64,000 nucleotides of DNA from assembly GCA_029948255.1 (NCBI GenBank), contig JALIZF010001650.1, positions 420,001 through 484,000 on the forward strand. Direction: 5' to 3'. The notes below the pieces were generated by a model. That model worked only from the letters and a program-made list of their open reading frames with translations. It had not been told where the DNA came from and made no database searches. The stretch is from Telmatactis stephensoni (taxonomy: Eukaryota > Cnidaria > Anthozoa > Actiniaria > Isophelliidae). The position numbers and the translations under genes are program-made. Of this stretch, positions 1 through 11,646 are shown in pieces (positions within the stretch are counted from its first letter, which is position 1; every line of letters starts with the position of its first letter).

Positions 1-63
1 ACTGAGTAGCTAATCAAACATTTTATACAACGTTACCTACTTATTCATTATAAATGTTTGCAG

Positions 64-3000
64 AAATATGAACAAAGAAAAGCATCTGTGGATAAACAGA
101 AAGACAGGGAAGTGAAAGCTATTGAGGCATTGACGAAGGACCACATGTCGAGTGATGAGGATGATCCAAACGACAGTTTTCAATGGATATCAAGACCACC
201 GACATACCGGAGCGAGACAATGAAGAAATTTATTGTAAAGTAAGTATATAGCTGAAAAGAGCAAATAACTTTGGATCGTGATAAAACCGGGACGGGGACA
301 AGCGGGGACATGGGGACAGGGACGTGAGGACGGGGACGTGGGGACGGGGGGACGGGGACGTGGGGACGGGGACGTGGGGACGGGGACGCGGGGACTTGAT
401 TTCAAAAACATAATAAATTTTCCATGATACTTTTACCTTGAATTTTAAAAGCATCTTTGTCATCTATTAAAACGCTCGAGTTCCTGGATCAGATTCACAA
501 ATATTTCATGGTCAGCGGTTTTCCATCTTGGGATACCTTTGCCATGCGAACCAAAACAAAATGGCGGCTCGTCTCAGCAGCATTTGAGCGGAATTATAAT
601 GCTGTAAATAACATTTGCATGCGACTTTAATTCTTTATCCTTCAAGCAGACTTTTTGGTGAAACTTTGCAGAAGACAGCTAGCATAAAACTACGGATTAC
701 CGATCGTGATAATTTACAAGTTCAGTTTTATGAAAGCATGCATCAGGGAAACCCAGCGGACAAAGGTAATAAATGAAGCCTACTTTTTATGCATTTTCAT
801 GATGTTTTATTACAAAGATTTTTCATTTGAGTACTGCAAATCACTGCTTATGGACCTTGTGGTGCAATATGTAGTACTTAATCAATAAACCATTTTCAAA
901 CAAGAAATCAGTCAAACGATATAACTTTATATGTGATGTTCTCTCCAAGATGCTGTTTACACGTAAAATGAACGTAATAAAAAGCTATTACAGTGGGAAT
1001 GATAATGTGAACTGTTGTTTTTAACTGGAGCATTCACAGATATTATGTAAAACCCTTTAACAAATATCATTACAGCAAGTACTGATCCAGTCCAAATTCT
1101 AAAGCTTAAGAATGAAGCAATAAATCCAAACTTTCTTTTTTTATTCCAAATAAATACACTAACTTACAATTATATTACTTGTGCTGAACCAAAACAGCTG
1201 AAAAAGCAGTAATAATAATAACATTGGGACCTTCTCAATAAGCCAGTTCTGCAACATATCTTTTTACAGCATTATATATAACTCAACTTCAGTTCAAAAC
1301 ATACTGAATAGTATTAAGAAATACAAACAGTCTTTTAAAAGGTGATCCCCAACTGTTGTGTGAGGTATTCTTCGTGCTCGGTTAGCAACCTGAGCTTGAT
1401 GATTGGATGAATTTGAACTTGACTTCCGTCAAAGACGGAGTTCCCTTTTCCATTTCCCTGGCGTACACATTGGACATTGATATGAAAGTACGTTGGCTGC
1501 TCTTTTCCAATTCGTAGAACAGATTCCTTGTCACGCCACGTACGGCATTCGCGATGGCTTATGACTATGTCATTCGGTGGAGGAAATGGTTGACCATCAC
1601 CGGTCTTGGCAAATTTTCTATGGCATCCACCACAGGTGGTCACACGAGGATGATCCTGCAGGAAAGCTAAAACAAATGGTTTCTCAGCGTCGTCAGCTGT
1701 CGGTGAAACTACTTTGTGTTGACCATCTGTCCTAACGATTTTCATCTTGATAGGTTTCTGAGGTGGTGGTGGTTGTTGTTGTAGTACTCCTGGATTCCTT
1801 ACATTGATTCTATCAACGTGATGAAGTACAAATTCATCCCTTGACTTTGACTTTTTCCCTTTCCTCTTTTCATTCGGTTTTCTGCCAGATTTTTTCGTAT
1901 CGATTCCAAACTCTGCCATTCGAGTTACACTTGTTGAATGACCACTGGTTTTGAACCATTTCAAGAATTCTTTCATTTTCCCACTAAATTCTGCCGCTGC
2001 CAGTGTGTGCGAGCATATTTTTGAATGGTGGTATGCTGGACAGTTATCATCACAGGCAAACTTTCCATTTGAGCACACAGTTATCACATGTGGCTTCGGC
2101 GAACTTTCTGATGCAACTAAAAGAGAGTTGTCTGCACCAAATCCTGCTGATATCTTGTTCAAGCGCAGAAGTCTTCCTGCTTTAGAAAACTGATTTTCCA
2201 GTATGGTGGTAGGTATGCCAGTTATCCCCGATTTTTGCGCAGATACACTAAGAGTAGTAGCACTACTCTCGGAAATAGGACCACTTTCCTTGGCTTTTTT
2301 GAGATAGTTTCTTCTTTCTGTGGGATTCATCTTTCTCCAACTGCTTTGATCTACAGCAAGATGAGCATAAGGCTTTGTTAATCTTGCATCACCTTGGGCG
2401 ATTATAGCTCCCTCTATTAACGTGTCTTGTTGATTCACGATTTGGTGCATTTGTTCTGTTAGTTCCACTAGAGACACTCTTTGATATCCTGTTGTCAGTT
2501 TTAATAGATTGTTGATTCCCTCGTTATCGTTTGTGGTGAACAATGAGTTTCCGAGACCTGCTCTTTCTCGAATAGGTTTCAGCATGGCTGCTTCGACTGA
2601 ATCGGCATGATTGCGAACAAACCATCGATAGAATACTGGTTCTCTTTCAGTGACTCTCTTTTCTCGATCATTCCATATGTGTTCGAGACTGCATAACTTG
2701 GCATAGAACTCATTGCCATCCTCAGAATCCACAATCCCATGAAATGCTGTCCCTCCAACTTTTCCACCAAATATATCATGAATGAAAGGTAACTGGTCCT
2801 TTCCGTGAACTCCGGCATTAGCTAGCTTACTTTCCACGTTTTTTCTCAGGTGGATATAGCACAAGTGGTGATCTGCTTGTGGAAACTCTTGTTTGAAAGC
2901 ATTAGACAAAGCTAGCTCACCATCTGTACCATATGCTTGGAGCTGTGAGATGGAAGGGTTGAATCTCTTCATAGCAGAAGGCAAATAGCTGTAAACTTGC

Positions 3001-6000
3001 TGTGTTTTGCTGTGATGAATCATAACTGGGCCCAAGAAAACTGGAGACTTGCCACTATTAATGTCATATATCTTTTTTGGTCTGTAGGTTGTTGGGGTAA
3101 CCAAGAAATTTCCAAGGTTAAAAGTTGCATCTACACCAAGAATGGAAAATTCGGGTCCAGTACAATAAAGTTCAACATCTTTCAGCTGTCTGTCTGTGGC
3201 GAGAAATGCCATTGGCTCTGGTGCACCTATTACCTCTTTTACAAAGCCGTCCTTGGACTTGCATTTATCCATGGCCTCAAGAAGTATGTCATGTTGCTGG
3301 TTTGAGGAAGGTTTGAAAGCAGAAGATAACCTTTGGGCATTTCTTATCTGTTGCACATTACGAGGAAGTTCGCTTTTAGTGTTACATTGTTCCAATCCTT
3401 TCTTGGAAATAGCTTTAAAGAAAATGTCTTTTGTTTTTTCACCTTTCACTACCTCAGACTTGAGCTCATCCAGTGTGCTGGCTTTTGTTTTTACAAAGGG
3501 ATCCTTACTGTTTTTGGCATTGCCATGTGGTTTCAGCTTCAGCTCCTTAACGTTGCCTCCTTCATAATAGTACTGTAACAGAGCTAAATGGTGCTGTCTT
3601 CCATGGCGGTCTGAAAGAATGGATATCCTTTTCTTGTAGAAAGAACTTTCATCGTGGTGACGGTAATGTTTAACTGTCAAAATATACTCTGCTTCGAAGT
3701 TTGTTTTTCTAGTCACAATAATGTCTCCATTACAGTCACGGTCTACATAACTTTTTGGACTTCCAACATGAATCCACATTCCAAGATCATCTGCTGTTAT
3801 GTCATTTGGATGTATAAGCTTATCAAGATCAATAATAAAGCTTGAGTTTTCCATCACTTGCAAAGGAACTTTTGAGCATGCTTCTGGTTTGTCACATAAT
3901 AATGCATCCACTGTCTCACGACCACTAAAAGGGATGTGTCGATTCTGTTTGAAATAGGGTGTTTCTTTGTTATGTTCATAATACTTTAAAGGATTGATAT
4001 TTAGCATTGACAGCTGAAATCATAAATAAACCAAAGACAAATGAGTCATCAAATATAATAAAATTGGACAACATATATTCTTTAATAAAGCAGAGTTGGG
4101 TCAAAACAAAAACTGTAAAAATGGAAAATTTATTGTAAAAATGGGGAAAGGTACTGAACACTAGCCAACATACCTCATCTTCACAGTCTATGTCATCTTC
4201 AAACTTGACCATACGGCATGAAACCCCCATGTATTTTCCACTTCCATCTCTAGTAATAATATGAGTTAGGTTAATAATATGTGCATTGTGTTCTGAAATG
4301 TGTGCACCCTGCATGTAGTGGACAATACAGGGACATCCCATCCATAAGGGGTACCTAGTAATTTTATGGAACCTTCACAATGCTCTGTGTTCATTGTAAC
4401 AATTTGTTGAGTACCCCTTAAATTGATTTGGTCACTGTTAATATAAAGAAAAAGATTATCAAATGCAGCAGCTGTTATAAATTAAAAAGAAAGAATTTAA
4501 ATACCTTTTCTCTTTTTTCCTTACTGGTGACTTTATTTCCTCTCCCTAAAAGAGATATCCTGAATTATACCTTATTCAAATAGTAACATTTTTACATAAC
4601 ACTTCTCACCAAAGTCATACTTAAATGACAAAAATCATGGCATGTATATGTTTTTTATTGCTGAGATCTACAACTTAACCTGTGTAGCATACATTTCTTT
4701 GTGGGGAGAGATGTGAGGGTAAAATGACTTTTCACAACAGGCTTTTAAAGAGAGTTAGCTGATTGTTATAAAGAAGCAGTTTTCTCTTAGTAATATACCT
4801 TGAATTTGACGGATACAATTTGCACATCATCATCATCATCATCACCTACTGTTTCTGTGTAGCTTCCCCTAGTTTAAAAATAGAATGTGGCATTAAAAAC
4901 TATCAAACATGAATTTTTTACTTAAATGTATATACATTGCATGCATACCTAGTTCTTTTCATGGAGCATGTTGCTTGGTTCTAACCAATGCAGAAAAATT
5001 AAAGAAATAAAAAGGTTATTTACTATATGAACAGGCCAGGGAAAACAAATACAGAAAAAATGAATAAATAGCAAGCTCATTAGAAATGCAACTTTTTTGG
5101 AATTTTCAGCCTTAACTTTAGTAGTGATAACGGAATTTATTGTGAGCAATTGGTAACATTGTGGTAATCCCAGAAACATCAGACTCGCAGTTTTTGTTGG
5201 GTTGCCTGTGGCGTAATGAAAGCTATGCGAAATCCTGGGGGGTAGGGGTACTCAACTCCGTTTTAGATAGGGTTGTGCCGCCGGAGCTCTTGTTAAGCAA
5301 CTGGAAAGTGAATAAATCATACCCTGTTTAAGACAAATGAGAAAAAAATCGACCCTATTTAAGATACGTAACAGGGTAGTCTCCTTTTAATGAGACGAAA
5401 AACGGCTACAAAAGAGATAACAGAGCCGTCAATTACGATATCTCGCACGGTGAGGCGCTTTTCGGAGTATTTTACACACAAAAACATAATATGGCTTGCG
5501 GTCTCTTTTCAGAATTATAGATCCTGTTTAAGACAATTTCAGGTAAAATGTATACCATGTTTAAGACAGCAGGGCCAAAAACCATACCCTACCCAGCGGC
5601 ACATACCCGTATAGCAAAGTTCTCTTGTAAAGCTGTTACACATTGAACAAAAGTGAAGTTTAAAAATTACGTTTCTTAGAAATGGTTTTTAGTGCATGGA
5701 TTCAAGTCAAGTAAAAATCTCACAGCTCAGCATAAGTTAAGTTATAGGTGGAGTCAACTCTGAAATTTGTCTATTAAACTTACAATTTGAGAATCATCAT
5801 CTTTAGTGTCTAATACTGGCTCTAAATCTTCATCACTGTCACTAGAAAAGGATAAAAAGAATAACATTTATATGACTTGTCAGAAATCTCAGCTACGGCA
5901 TTAGTTTTCACGCCAAATCATTCAGCACAAAAATGCTCTTTCACAACGGCGAATTTCAACAACGTACAGTATAAAGCTTACTTACACAGGGCTGTCAGTT

Positions 6001-7960
6001 CCAAATCTTTTAAATCGAAAAGGGAAGAAAGAAAAAGTCACAGCATTAAGGAGAGCAAATATATAAACTGGAGTGTGAAAATCATGATAAATCGTTTGTT
6101 ACCAAAGAACATGTCGTCTTCCATTGTCACGGGCAGGTCTCGTGGCGCGAAAACTCGAGGCAGGGTAGGTACTTCATGTATGGTACATATTATGTACTTG
6201 AAAACCGCTGACCAAGGAAATAACTCACCGTACACTAAAAATGGTGCTTTTCTTCGTTGTTTTTTGGAAATATAGTTTTCATTTGACTGTCTGAGGACAA
6301 AGACGCATTTCAAATTTGAAGTTTAAGAGCTATTTTCAATTTTATTGCTGCTCTTTATACATTTTGAAATCAAGTCCCCGTGTCCCCGTCCCCGCGTCCC
6401 CGTCCCCGCGTCCCCGTCCCCGCGTCCCCGTCCCCGCGTCCCACGTCCTCGTCCCCATGTCCCTGTTTGTCCCCGTCCGGGTTTTACCACCATCCAATAA
6501 CTTTTCTTTTGGCAATAACAGCTTACTGCCGTTTAAAAATGGTTAAATGTTTTTGCCGTTTTAAATAACAAGTATTCATACTGAATGCAAAAACTTGGTT
6601 TTTGCTCTTATGATTTATGACGCTAAAGATATATTGATTACTGATTTGTATGTTTACTTCTTAATTGTTCTTCAGATTAGACAAAGTGCACAACAAGCGG
6701 GCAAGCAAAGACCCAAAATTTGCAAAGAAAATTAAGCGTGTAGTTGGAGAGCCGAAAGCTGTTGAGCCGCCTGCTAACACACCGCTTTGGGCAGTCAGCC
6801 ACGAGTGGCTTGAAAGAGCCCGAAATGAACAAGCCGATCGGTAAGTTACTGCTTACTTCTGCATCCTTTGTTAGCAGTGTCATTTAGGAAAAAAAGAAAA
6901 GCTGGCACTTTGTCAGTATATGTAAATTTACAGTACTGCAACATATCAAAAGTTGTTGGATACTACGATCTCAAAAAATTATTAGTGCCACTTTAATAAT
7001 GCGTGGAATTGGGATAGTTTTGACTTGTTCGTGTCACGTCAATAACCTTTGGATATTTTTGAATTTCACACGCTATAGTAGTCTAAATATTTAGGCTTTT
7101 AACGGTGTATTAGGAATTTCATATTTGATTCTCGTTTGCCGTTATAGGCCGATTTTTCAACGTTATGGAATTTTCTTCTCATGTTCACTAAAATTTCAGT
7201 TACGTTAGATTTCCTCAAAACGTTTGGTCCATTTGGATAAAACTGGCTGTCATAATTTTGTCTCTAAAATTTTTCCCAAACTATAAAGTGCAAAATAATC
7301 ACTTGTCCAGACAATACAATTTTTTATTAATTTAACAAACAAAATAATGACATCCTAATTAATTATCAAAAATCTGAGGTCTTGAGGAAATTTATCGATT
7401 TTTAGTGAACAAAAGGACAAGTTCCAAAACCGCACAACTGTTAGAAAAACGGTCTGTAACTGTAAACGCAACTTTATAGAAACGAATTCCGAATACACCG
7501 TTAAAAGTGGCAAATATTTGAGCTACTACACTGTGTGAAGTTCAAAAGTATCGGAGGATTTTGGACGCGACACGAACGAATTGAAAGTACCTAAAAAACA
7601 CGCATCATTCAGTTGGAGCCTTACAGCCACTGATCATGAAATCGAAATTTATCACATTCGACAATCCCAAAGTTCAGTTTAGTGTTTTTCGAAATGACAC
7701 CTCACATCGAACCAAGAACCATGAATTTAGAGTCTTGATGTTATGAACAACATATTCAGTTTTTCCGCCGGAAGAAGTTTCGAAATAATAACAATCCAAT
7801 TATCGAGTATTACGTCTTTTAGCAAAGCGCACTTATATATTTTGTTATTTTTTTGTGCTTTAGTGATAATCAAGACATGGAGGAGGAACCACAAGCTGAT
7901 GAAACGGCTGGCACCGAATCAAGCTCGGAGAGCAGTCTTAATTTTTCTGACACGGAGTGA
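64..7960 (+). CDS. 3' part of a spliced gene, three terminal exons, function unknown
   Basis: Three exons join in frame: 64-239, 6676-6840 and 7864-7960 (TGA stop). The first follows a TTTGCAG acceptor and ends at GTAAGT; the second sits between TTCTTCAG and GTAAGT; the third follows TTTAG. Phases agree (2, 2, stop), which is good evidence for a real transcript. The roughly 145-residue C-terminal piece is charged: a lysine/glutamate-rich start, SSDEDDPNDSFQW, a basic middle (KLDKVHNKRASK), PLWAVSHEWL, then an acidic serine tail ending NFSDTE. I do not recognise the family. The start lies upstream of the window. The first intron (6.4 kb) contains a MULE on the opposite strand and the second a foldback element. 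It could be a host gene or the tail of an older TE gene. Confidence 0.65.
285..397. repeat. GC-rich minisatellite in the left MULE inverted repeat
   Basis: Imperfect tandem units of GGGGACGTGGGGAC / GGGGACGGGGACG. The inverted counterpart is at 6372-6470 (CCGTCCCCGCGTCCCC units). Unit number differs between arms, so the array changes length independently of the flanking repeat. Confidence 0.85.
411..1334. other. 3' part of the MULE, no gene seen
   Basis: AT-rich stretch between the left minisatellite and the transposase stop. The short open frame at 706-888 has no codon pattern or motif that supports a gene. Confidence 0.4.
1335..4341 (-). CDS. MULE transposase with SWIM zinc finger
   Basis: Main exon 4013-1335 codes about 890 residues. 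A clean acceptor (TTTATGATTTCAG) precedes it, and an upstream exon ends in phase at 4174 with donor GTATGTT. The DDE core is visible: first Asp in LGVDATFNLGNF, second Asp in QAYGTDGELALSNAFKQEF followed by HHLCYIHLRKNV, and a likely catalytic Glu in NDNEGINNLLK. A SWIM-type CxC..CxH motif follows (FACDDNCPAY..KICSHTLAAA), then a basic linker, a polyproline run and a C-terminal Cys/His cluster (TTCGGCHRKF..SHREC). MULE transposases cut and paste the element as nuclear proteins. The main exon has no frameshift or stop. The 4174-4341 exon carries DGSGKYMGVSCRMVKFEDD; its upstream frame is unclear and may contain a one-base shift. Confidence 0.8.
4795..6124 (-). other. candidate 5' exons of the MULE gene
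   Basis: On the minus strand, possible acidic exons end at good donors: GSYTETVGDDDDDDVQ up to about 4798 before GTATATT, and DEDLEPVLDTKDDDSQI near 5783-5845 between TTTTCTAG and GTAAGT. A start ATG at 6124 begins MEDDMFF before GTAACA at 6102. Phases do not all agree, so the exon chain is unproven. Acidic exons leading into the transposase are plausible. Confidence 0.35.
5216..5622. repeat. probable non-autonomous repeat with ACCCTGTTTAAGACA units
   Basis: Starts near GGGGTAGGGGTACTCAACTCC and ends near CGGCACATACCCGTATAGC. It contains several related copies of ATACCCTGTTTAAGACA (about 5322, 5354, 5522 and 5551). The repeated internal unit marks a repetitive element, but ends and class are not determined. 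Confidence 0.4.
6145..6152 (-). promoter_or_regulatory. E2F-like site upstream of the MULE start
   Basis: On the minus strand TTTCGCGC fits the E2F consensus TTTSSCGC and lies 21 bases before the candidate ATG at 6124. An eight-base match alone is weak; it is noted because two other elements in the window show the same arrangement. Confidence 0.3.
6372..6470. repeat. GC-rich minisatellite in the right MULE inverted repeat
   Basis: Reverse-complement counterpart of the 285-397 array, with matching unique flanks on both sides (TTTTGAAATCAAG inside, GGTTTTACCACCATCC outside). Confidence 0.85.
6983..7618. mobile_element. foldback element in the second intron of the 64-7960 gene
   Basis: Two long imperfect arms face each other: about 6983-7235 and 7375-7618. 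Matching blocks include AATGCGTG, TTCGTGTC, CTTTTAACGGTGTATT, the Asn-rich-looking AT stretch GTTCACTAAAA, and TTTCCTCAA. About 640 bases in all with no coding potential, typical of a non-autonomous foldback DNA element. Confidence 0.7.
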
Positions 7961-8133
7961 GCCTCCAGACAAAAAATATCATAAACCATGATATAATATA
8001 TATATATTGAGTGATAGTTAATGTTTTTAGCTGTACATGCCACTTACGGTAAACATATTTTAATTTTTTAGTAGTTTTAGTTTACCAACACTGAAACAAC
8101 GACAACATTTATATTAAGTAAAATTGAAGTTAG

Positions 8134-8188
8134 AATAAAATTGATGTACTTAAATATTGTTCACCAAATTATGTGTATACTGAATAAA
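8134..8188 (+). promoter_or_regulatory. candidate polyadenylation signals of the three-exon gene
   Basis: AATAAA occurs at 8134-8139 and again at 8183-8188, 170-230 bases after the TGA stop of the three-exon gene. The spacing suits a 3' UTR. Which one is used cannot be told from sequence. Confidence 0.4.
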
Positions 8189-8199
8189 ATACCAATGAT

Positions 8200-8629
8200 A
8201 TCACCATGAAACTTTGTTTGTTTGAATTATTGTTTCCCGATCGAAATACTGGCACTGAATATGTTCCGGTTTCAGTCTATGTGCATGCTAGCTATGGTTA
8301 TAATAAAACTTCGTTGATCGATTCGTAATTTCAAGAATGAAAAGCTAGAATATAAGATTCTGATATCATTGTAAAAGAACGTTGAATACGATTCCTGATA
8401 CAACTTTATCCGTATATGTCCTGTTACAGTCATTAAACATGTGATATAAGACTTGAATAAGAACGTATAATGGATCCTGATACAGTAAACACTGATCATT
8501 ATACACAAAGCGGTCAATCAGGATGATATACGGGTTCATTATACAACCATGTTACAGCCTTATACTATCAGTAAACTAGTCGTTTAAGGGTAGAATAAGA
8601 CTAGTTTAAGGGCACTTATACAACCCTTT
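8200..8629. other. AT-rich spacer, no gene seen
   Basis: Contains many ATTATAC/TGATAC/GTATAA-like short words but no frame or repeat unit I can define. Confidence 0.3.
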
Positions 8630-10479
8630 TCACGTAGTGTGAGACAAAGCATATAACTGAGGTGGTACTGGAGATGGAATCATTGAATTTTCAACAGAAA
8701 ACTTCTTTGGAGATTTCTTATCTCGTGCACATCTTGAGCATATCACATCATAAGTGGTTGGTGATCTTGGTTGAGATTTCAAAGGCCATGCCTCATGGCA
8801 TACAGTGCATTTGAAAACAAAATATAAAATGGATTTATGAAAGCTTGAAATATTTCTTTTTGCCCAGCTTTGCTCATGTAACTTACCATTCTCAATGGTA
8901 TTGAAATCATTCAAGTATTGCTTTTGATTATCTGCCTCACTAATCTGAGTGATTTTCTTTTGTGCACCTAATCTAGTTTGTCTTTCCGATTCAGTTTCTT
9001 CAGAAATTCTTTTATTGTAATATGCTTTTTGTGCTTTTAATCTAGTTTGTCTTTCTGATTCAGTTTCTTCAGAAATTCTTTTATTGTAATATGCTTTTTG
9101 TACATCTAATCTAGTTTGTCATTCTGATTCAGTTTCTTCAAAAATTCTTTTATTGTAAAATGCTTTTTGTGCTTCTAATCTAGTTTGTCGTTCTGATTCA
9201 GTTTCTTCAGAAATTATTTTATTGTAATATGCTTTTTGTGCATCTAATCTAGTTTGTCTTTCAATTGTGGTTTGAGTTAGCTTTTTGTTCTTTCGATAAG
9301 TTTTCATTTTTTCAAGTCTAATTTCTCTCTCTGTTGGTGTTTCCTCTAACATTTTTCTTCTTTTATATTCTCTGGCTTTTGCAAGGTTTCTCTCCTTACA
9401 ATTATCAGTCTGTGTATTGCTTTTTCTTTTACATAAATTTTTGTCATCATTAAGCAAAACAGCAGATTGTGTATTGGTACCACAACAAAATTGAACTGGT
9501 GCAATTTCAAAGAATTCACTATTTAGTTCAAGGGAAAGAATATAAATGTTGTTCTAATGTAGTTATATTATCACATTTTATAACAACAGCAGTGCCATTT
9601 TCATCAAAACTACCATGACAGTTGCGTGCATGAGAATCAAATACATAAATACAATTATCTATATGCTTAATCAATGCCATAGCATAGCCATCCAATATTA
9701 TAAATGCATAATTATCATTAGAAAAAGTATTCATCAACGCCGAATGCAAAGAAAAGTATGGAACCTCGTTTTCATGTTCACCATGTGGAATTCTTCCCTG
9801 GTAAAAATCTTTATAATTAATAGCCCCACAATAAGCTATTTGTTGTTGTTTGTGCCCTGATGGCTCTACCGCTTCAGGTAGATCAGTATTTGTCACCGTA
9901 TTAGGTGATTCATTTGGTTTGTTTGCCTCGTGACGGCGATTCATTTGGTTTGTTGTCCTCGTTGGGCGATAGCTTTGGTTTGTTTGCCCCAATGGGTGAT
10001 TGATTCGGTTCATTTGCCTCAATGGGCGATAGCTTTGGTTTGTTTGCCTCAATGGGCGATTGATTCGGTTCATTTGCCTCAATGGGCGATTGATTCAGTT
10101 CATTTGCCTCAATGGGCGATTGTTTTGGTTTGTTTGCCTCAATGGGCGATTGTTTTGTTTCGTTTGCGTGAATGGACGATTGGTTTAAATCAGTTTTCAT
10201 CGTGCTCCACTGGACTCGATCTGGTAAATAGTTAAGGGACAGTGTCTCTGCATCTGGTATTATTTCCTCTTCAAATGCCTTTATATACATAGCATCTCCT
10301 TCTACTAATATTCGATCGACTGTCTGCCTTGTCCATCGAGTCGAAACAGGGAACGAGTTTGCACATAACAAAGCTGAAAGACTCATAAAAGCACATTGTC
10401 TTCCTCTAGAAATAGTACTAAAACGACTATCGCCTTGATGAATACTTCCACTAACAAATAGAGTAGTATTTGACATCAT
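8630..10479 (-). pseudogene. Helitron 5' coding region: tegument-like cysteine protease plus zinc-finger lead-in
   Basis: Read on the minus strand from ATG 10479. GSIHQGDSRFSTISRGRQC followed by AFMSLSALL resembles the start of Herpes_teg_N/deubiquitinase-like domains, with the Cys as likely nucleophile. The matching CIYVFDSHARN..G (Asp/His) block follows at about 9620-9650. Then come coiled repeats of ETESERQTRLEAQKAYYNK (9460-8960) and a Helitron-type FKCTVCHEAWPL..CSRCARDKKSPKKFS..MIPSPVPPQL, after which the frame ends. Lesions: a frameshift in the decapeptide repeat near 9940, another near 9535, and a nonsense codon at 9119 (a repeat-unit Arg codon changed to TGA). The Rep and helicase parts are absent, so this is a truncated, dead copy. 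Confidence 0.7.
9915..10190 (-). repeat. 30-bp coding tandem repeat (decapeptide SPIEANEPNQ)
   Basis: About nine units of roughly 30 bases, TTTGCCTCAATGGGCGAT plus a variable part, encoding SPIEANxxxQ on the minus strand. It links the two halves of the Helitron protease domain. One unit near 9940 (CCTCGTGACGGCGAT) carries an extra base and breaks the frame. Confidence 0.85.
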
Positions 10480-10754
10480 AAATTGTTTGATCTTACCTCA
10501 AAAGCCAGGTACTTGTGGAACTTTTCAAACTTTGTCTACCATGTGCTTAGCAAGTCACTGGCGCATGTTCGAGCCGGCCGAGATGGCTCATGGGAACGAA
10601 ATCATCCATCGCTAGTTAGTTAGTTGACTGAAAGTTGACCAAGGCCGTGAGTCCCATAAAAAATGCCCAGACCTCCACCGGCCATTGAGTAAACAGGAAT
10701 CCCGTCGAGATTAGTGTTGCTGCTTCGCTCGCTCGCAGCAATAAAACATCTACA
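10480..10754. other. spacer between the Helitron relic and the Harbinger element
   Basis: No gene or clear repeat seen. Upstream flank of the Helitron start codon. Confidence 0.3.
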
Positions 10755-11316
10755 TAAGGGAAAGTACATTTAATATGCCGGGGGGGGGGGGTATGAAGAT
10801 GTTGAGGAGGGGCTCTGAAAAAAATTGTACTAATAAAAGGGGGGCCTGAAAAAAAATTGATACCCAAAGGGGGGGGGGGGGCTAAATTCTGAAAATATTG
10901 CAAATAGATATTAATTGGGCAGGCAATTTTAATATGAATGCATCATGCAGATAACAAAACATTATTGATTTCTACAATTATTAACTTGAATCCTTTTGTG
11001 TTTACTATAAAACTACCTCTGTATATTATTTTCGATGATGTTCAGGGTACAAATATTAAACTGTTATTTATGTATGTTACTTTGGTCCCTACTAGATTGA
11101 GTCTTATGGTCTAAATATGTTTAGCTAAACCAGTTTAAGGAATCCGTCATCTTCATTCTTTCTGCTTAAAAATCAATTTAAACATCAGGTGTGAACAATG
11201 TTTGAACTGTTTTCTTGAATTTAACACATATTTATCTTTTACAGTTTCAAAGTTCTTATGAAATGAGAATTATATTTTTGATAATGTTTAGTGTGAATGC
11301 AACGCGCATTTAACTA

Positions 11317-11592
11317 TTAGTCTTCCATTACACCATCTTGTTCACTCTCTTCATCTTGTTCACTCTGTTTATCTTGTTCACTCTGTTCATCTTGTTCACT
11401 CAGTTCTTTTTCAGACTCTTCGCCTTCAATACTAGCTGTTTTCCTTGCTTTTTCTTTCATTTGAGCAGCCTGTCGAGCTATCAGAATATCAATCAGTCGC
11501 TCACATTCCTCCTTGTTGTCTACTGCTCTGGCATCAATGATATATCTCAAAGCTTTAATGTGAAACCTGGGAAGAAGTTTAATTGATCCCAA
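11317..11592 (-). CDS. small acidic-tailed open frame in the Harbinger element
   Basis: 91 codons from ATG 11592: a helical start (HIKALRYIIDARAVDNKEECERLIDIL) and a tail of SEQDEQ repeats. The tail repeats SEQD at the nucleotide level (TTGTTCACTCTGTTCATC), so part of its openness may come from repetition. It may be one exon of a larger gene. Function unknown. Confidence 0.35.
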   Translation of the reverse strand: MGSIKLLPRFHIKALRYIIDARAVDNKEECERLIDILIARQAAQMKEKARKTASIEGEESEKELSEQDEQSEQDKQSEQDEESEQDGVMED

Positions 11593-11646
11593 TTTTGAGG
11601 CAGAGATTTCACCAGATTTTAAAGTCTCTGAGTTAAGAGCTTAGGG

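Larger units (their letters stand above)
268..6500 (-). mobile_element. MULE (Mutator-like) DNA transposon in an intron
   Basis: A minus-strand MULE-type transposase gene is bracketed by inverted copies of the same complex sequence. Left 268-410 reads GGATCGTGATAAAACC, then a GGGGAC-type minisatellite, then GGGGACTTGATTTCAAAA. Right 6360-6500 is the reverse complement with the same three parts. A further inverted match (GGTCAGCGGTTTTC at about 511 and 6200) suggests inverted repeats of several hundred bases, as MULEs often have. I could not fix the outer ends or a 9-bp duplication, so boundaries are approximate. It lies inside the 240-6675 intron of the + strand gene. Confidence 0.6.

Noticed and set aside
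1951..3845. Several + strand frames opposite the MULE transposase
   Set aside because: Antisense shadows of a strong minus-strand coding frame.
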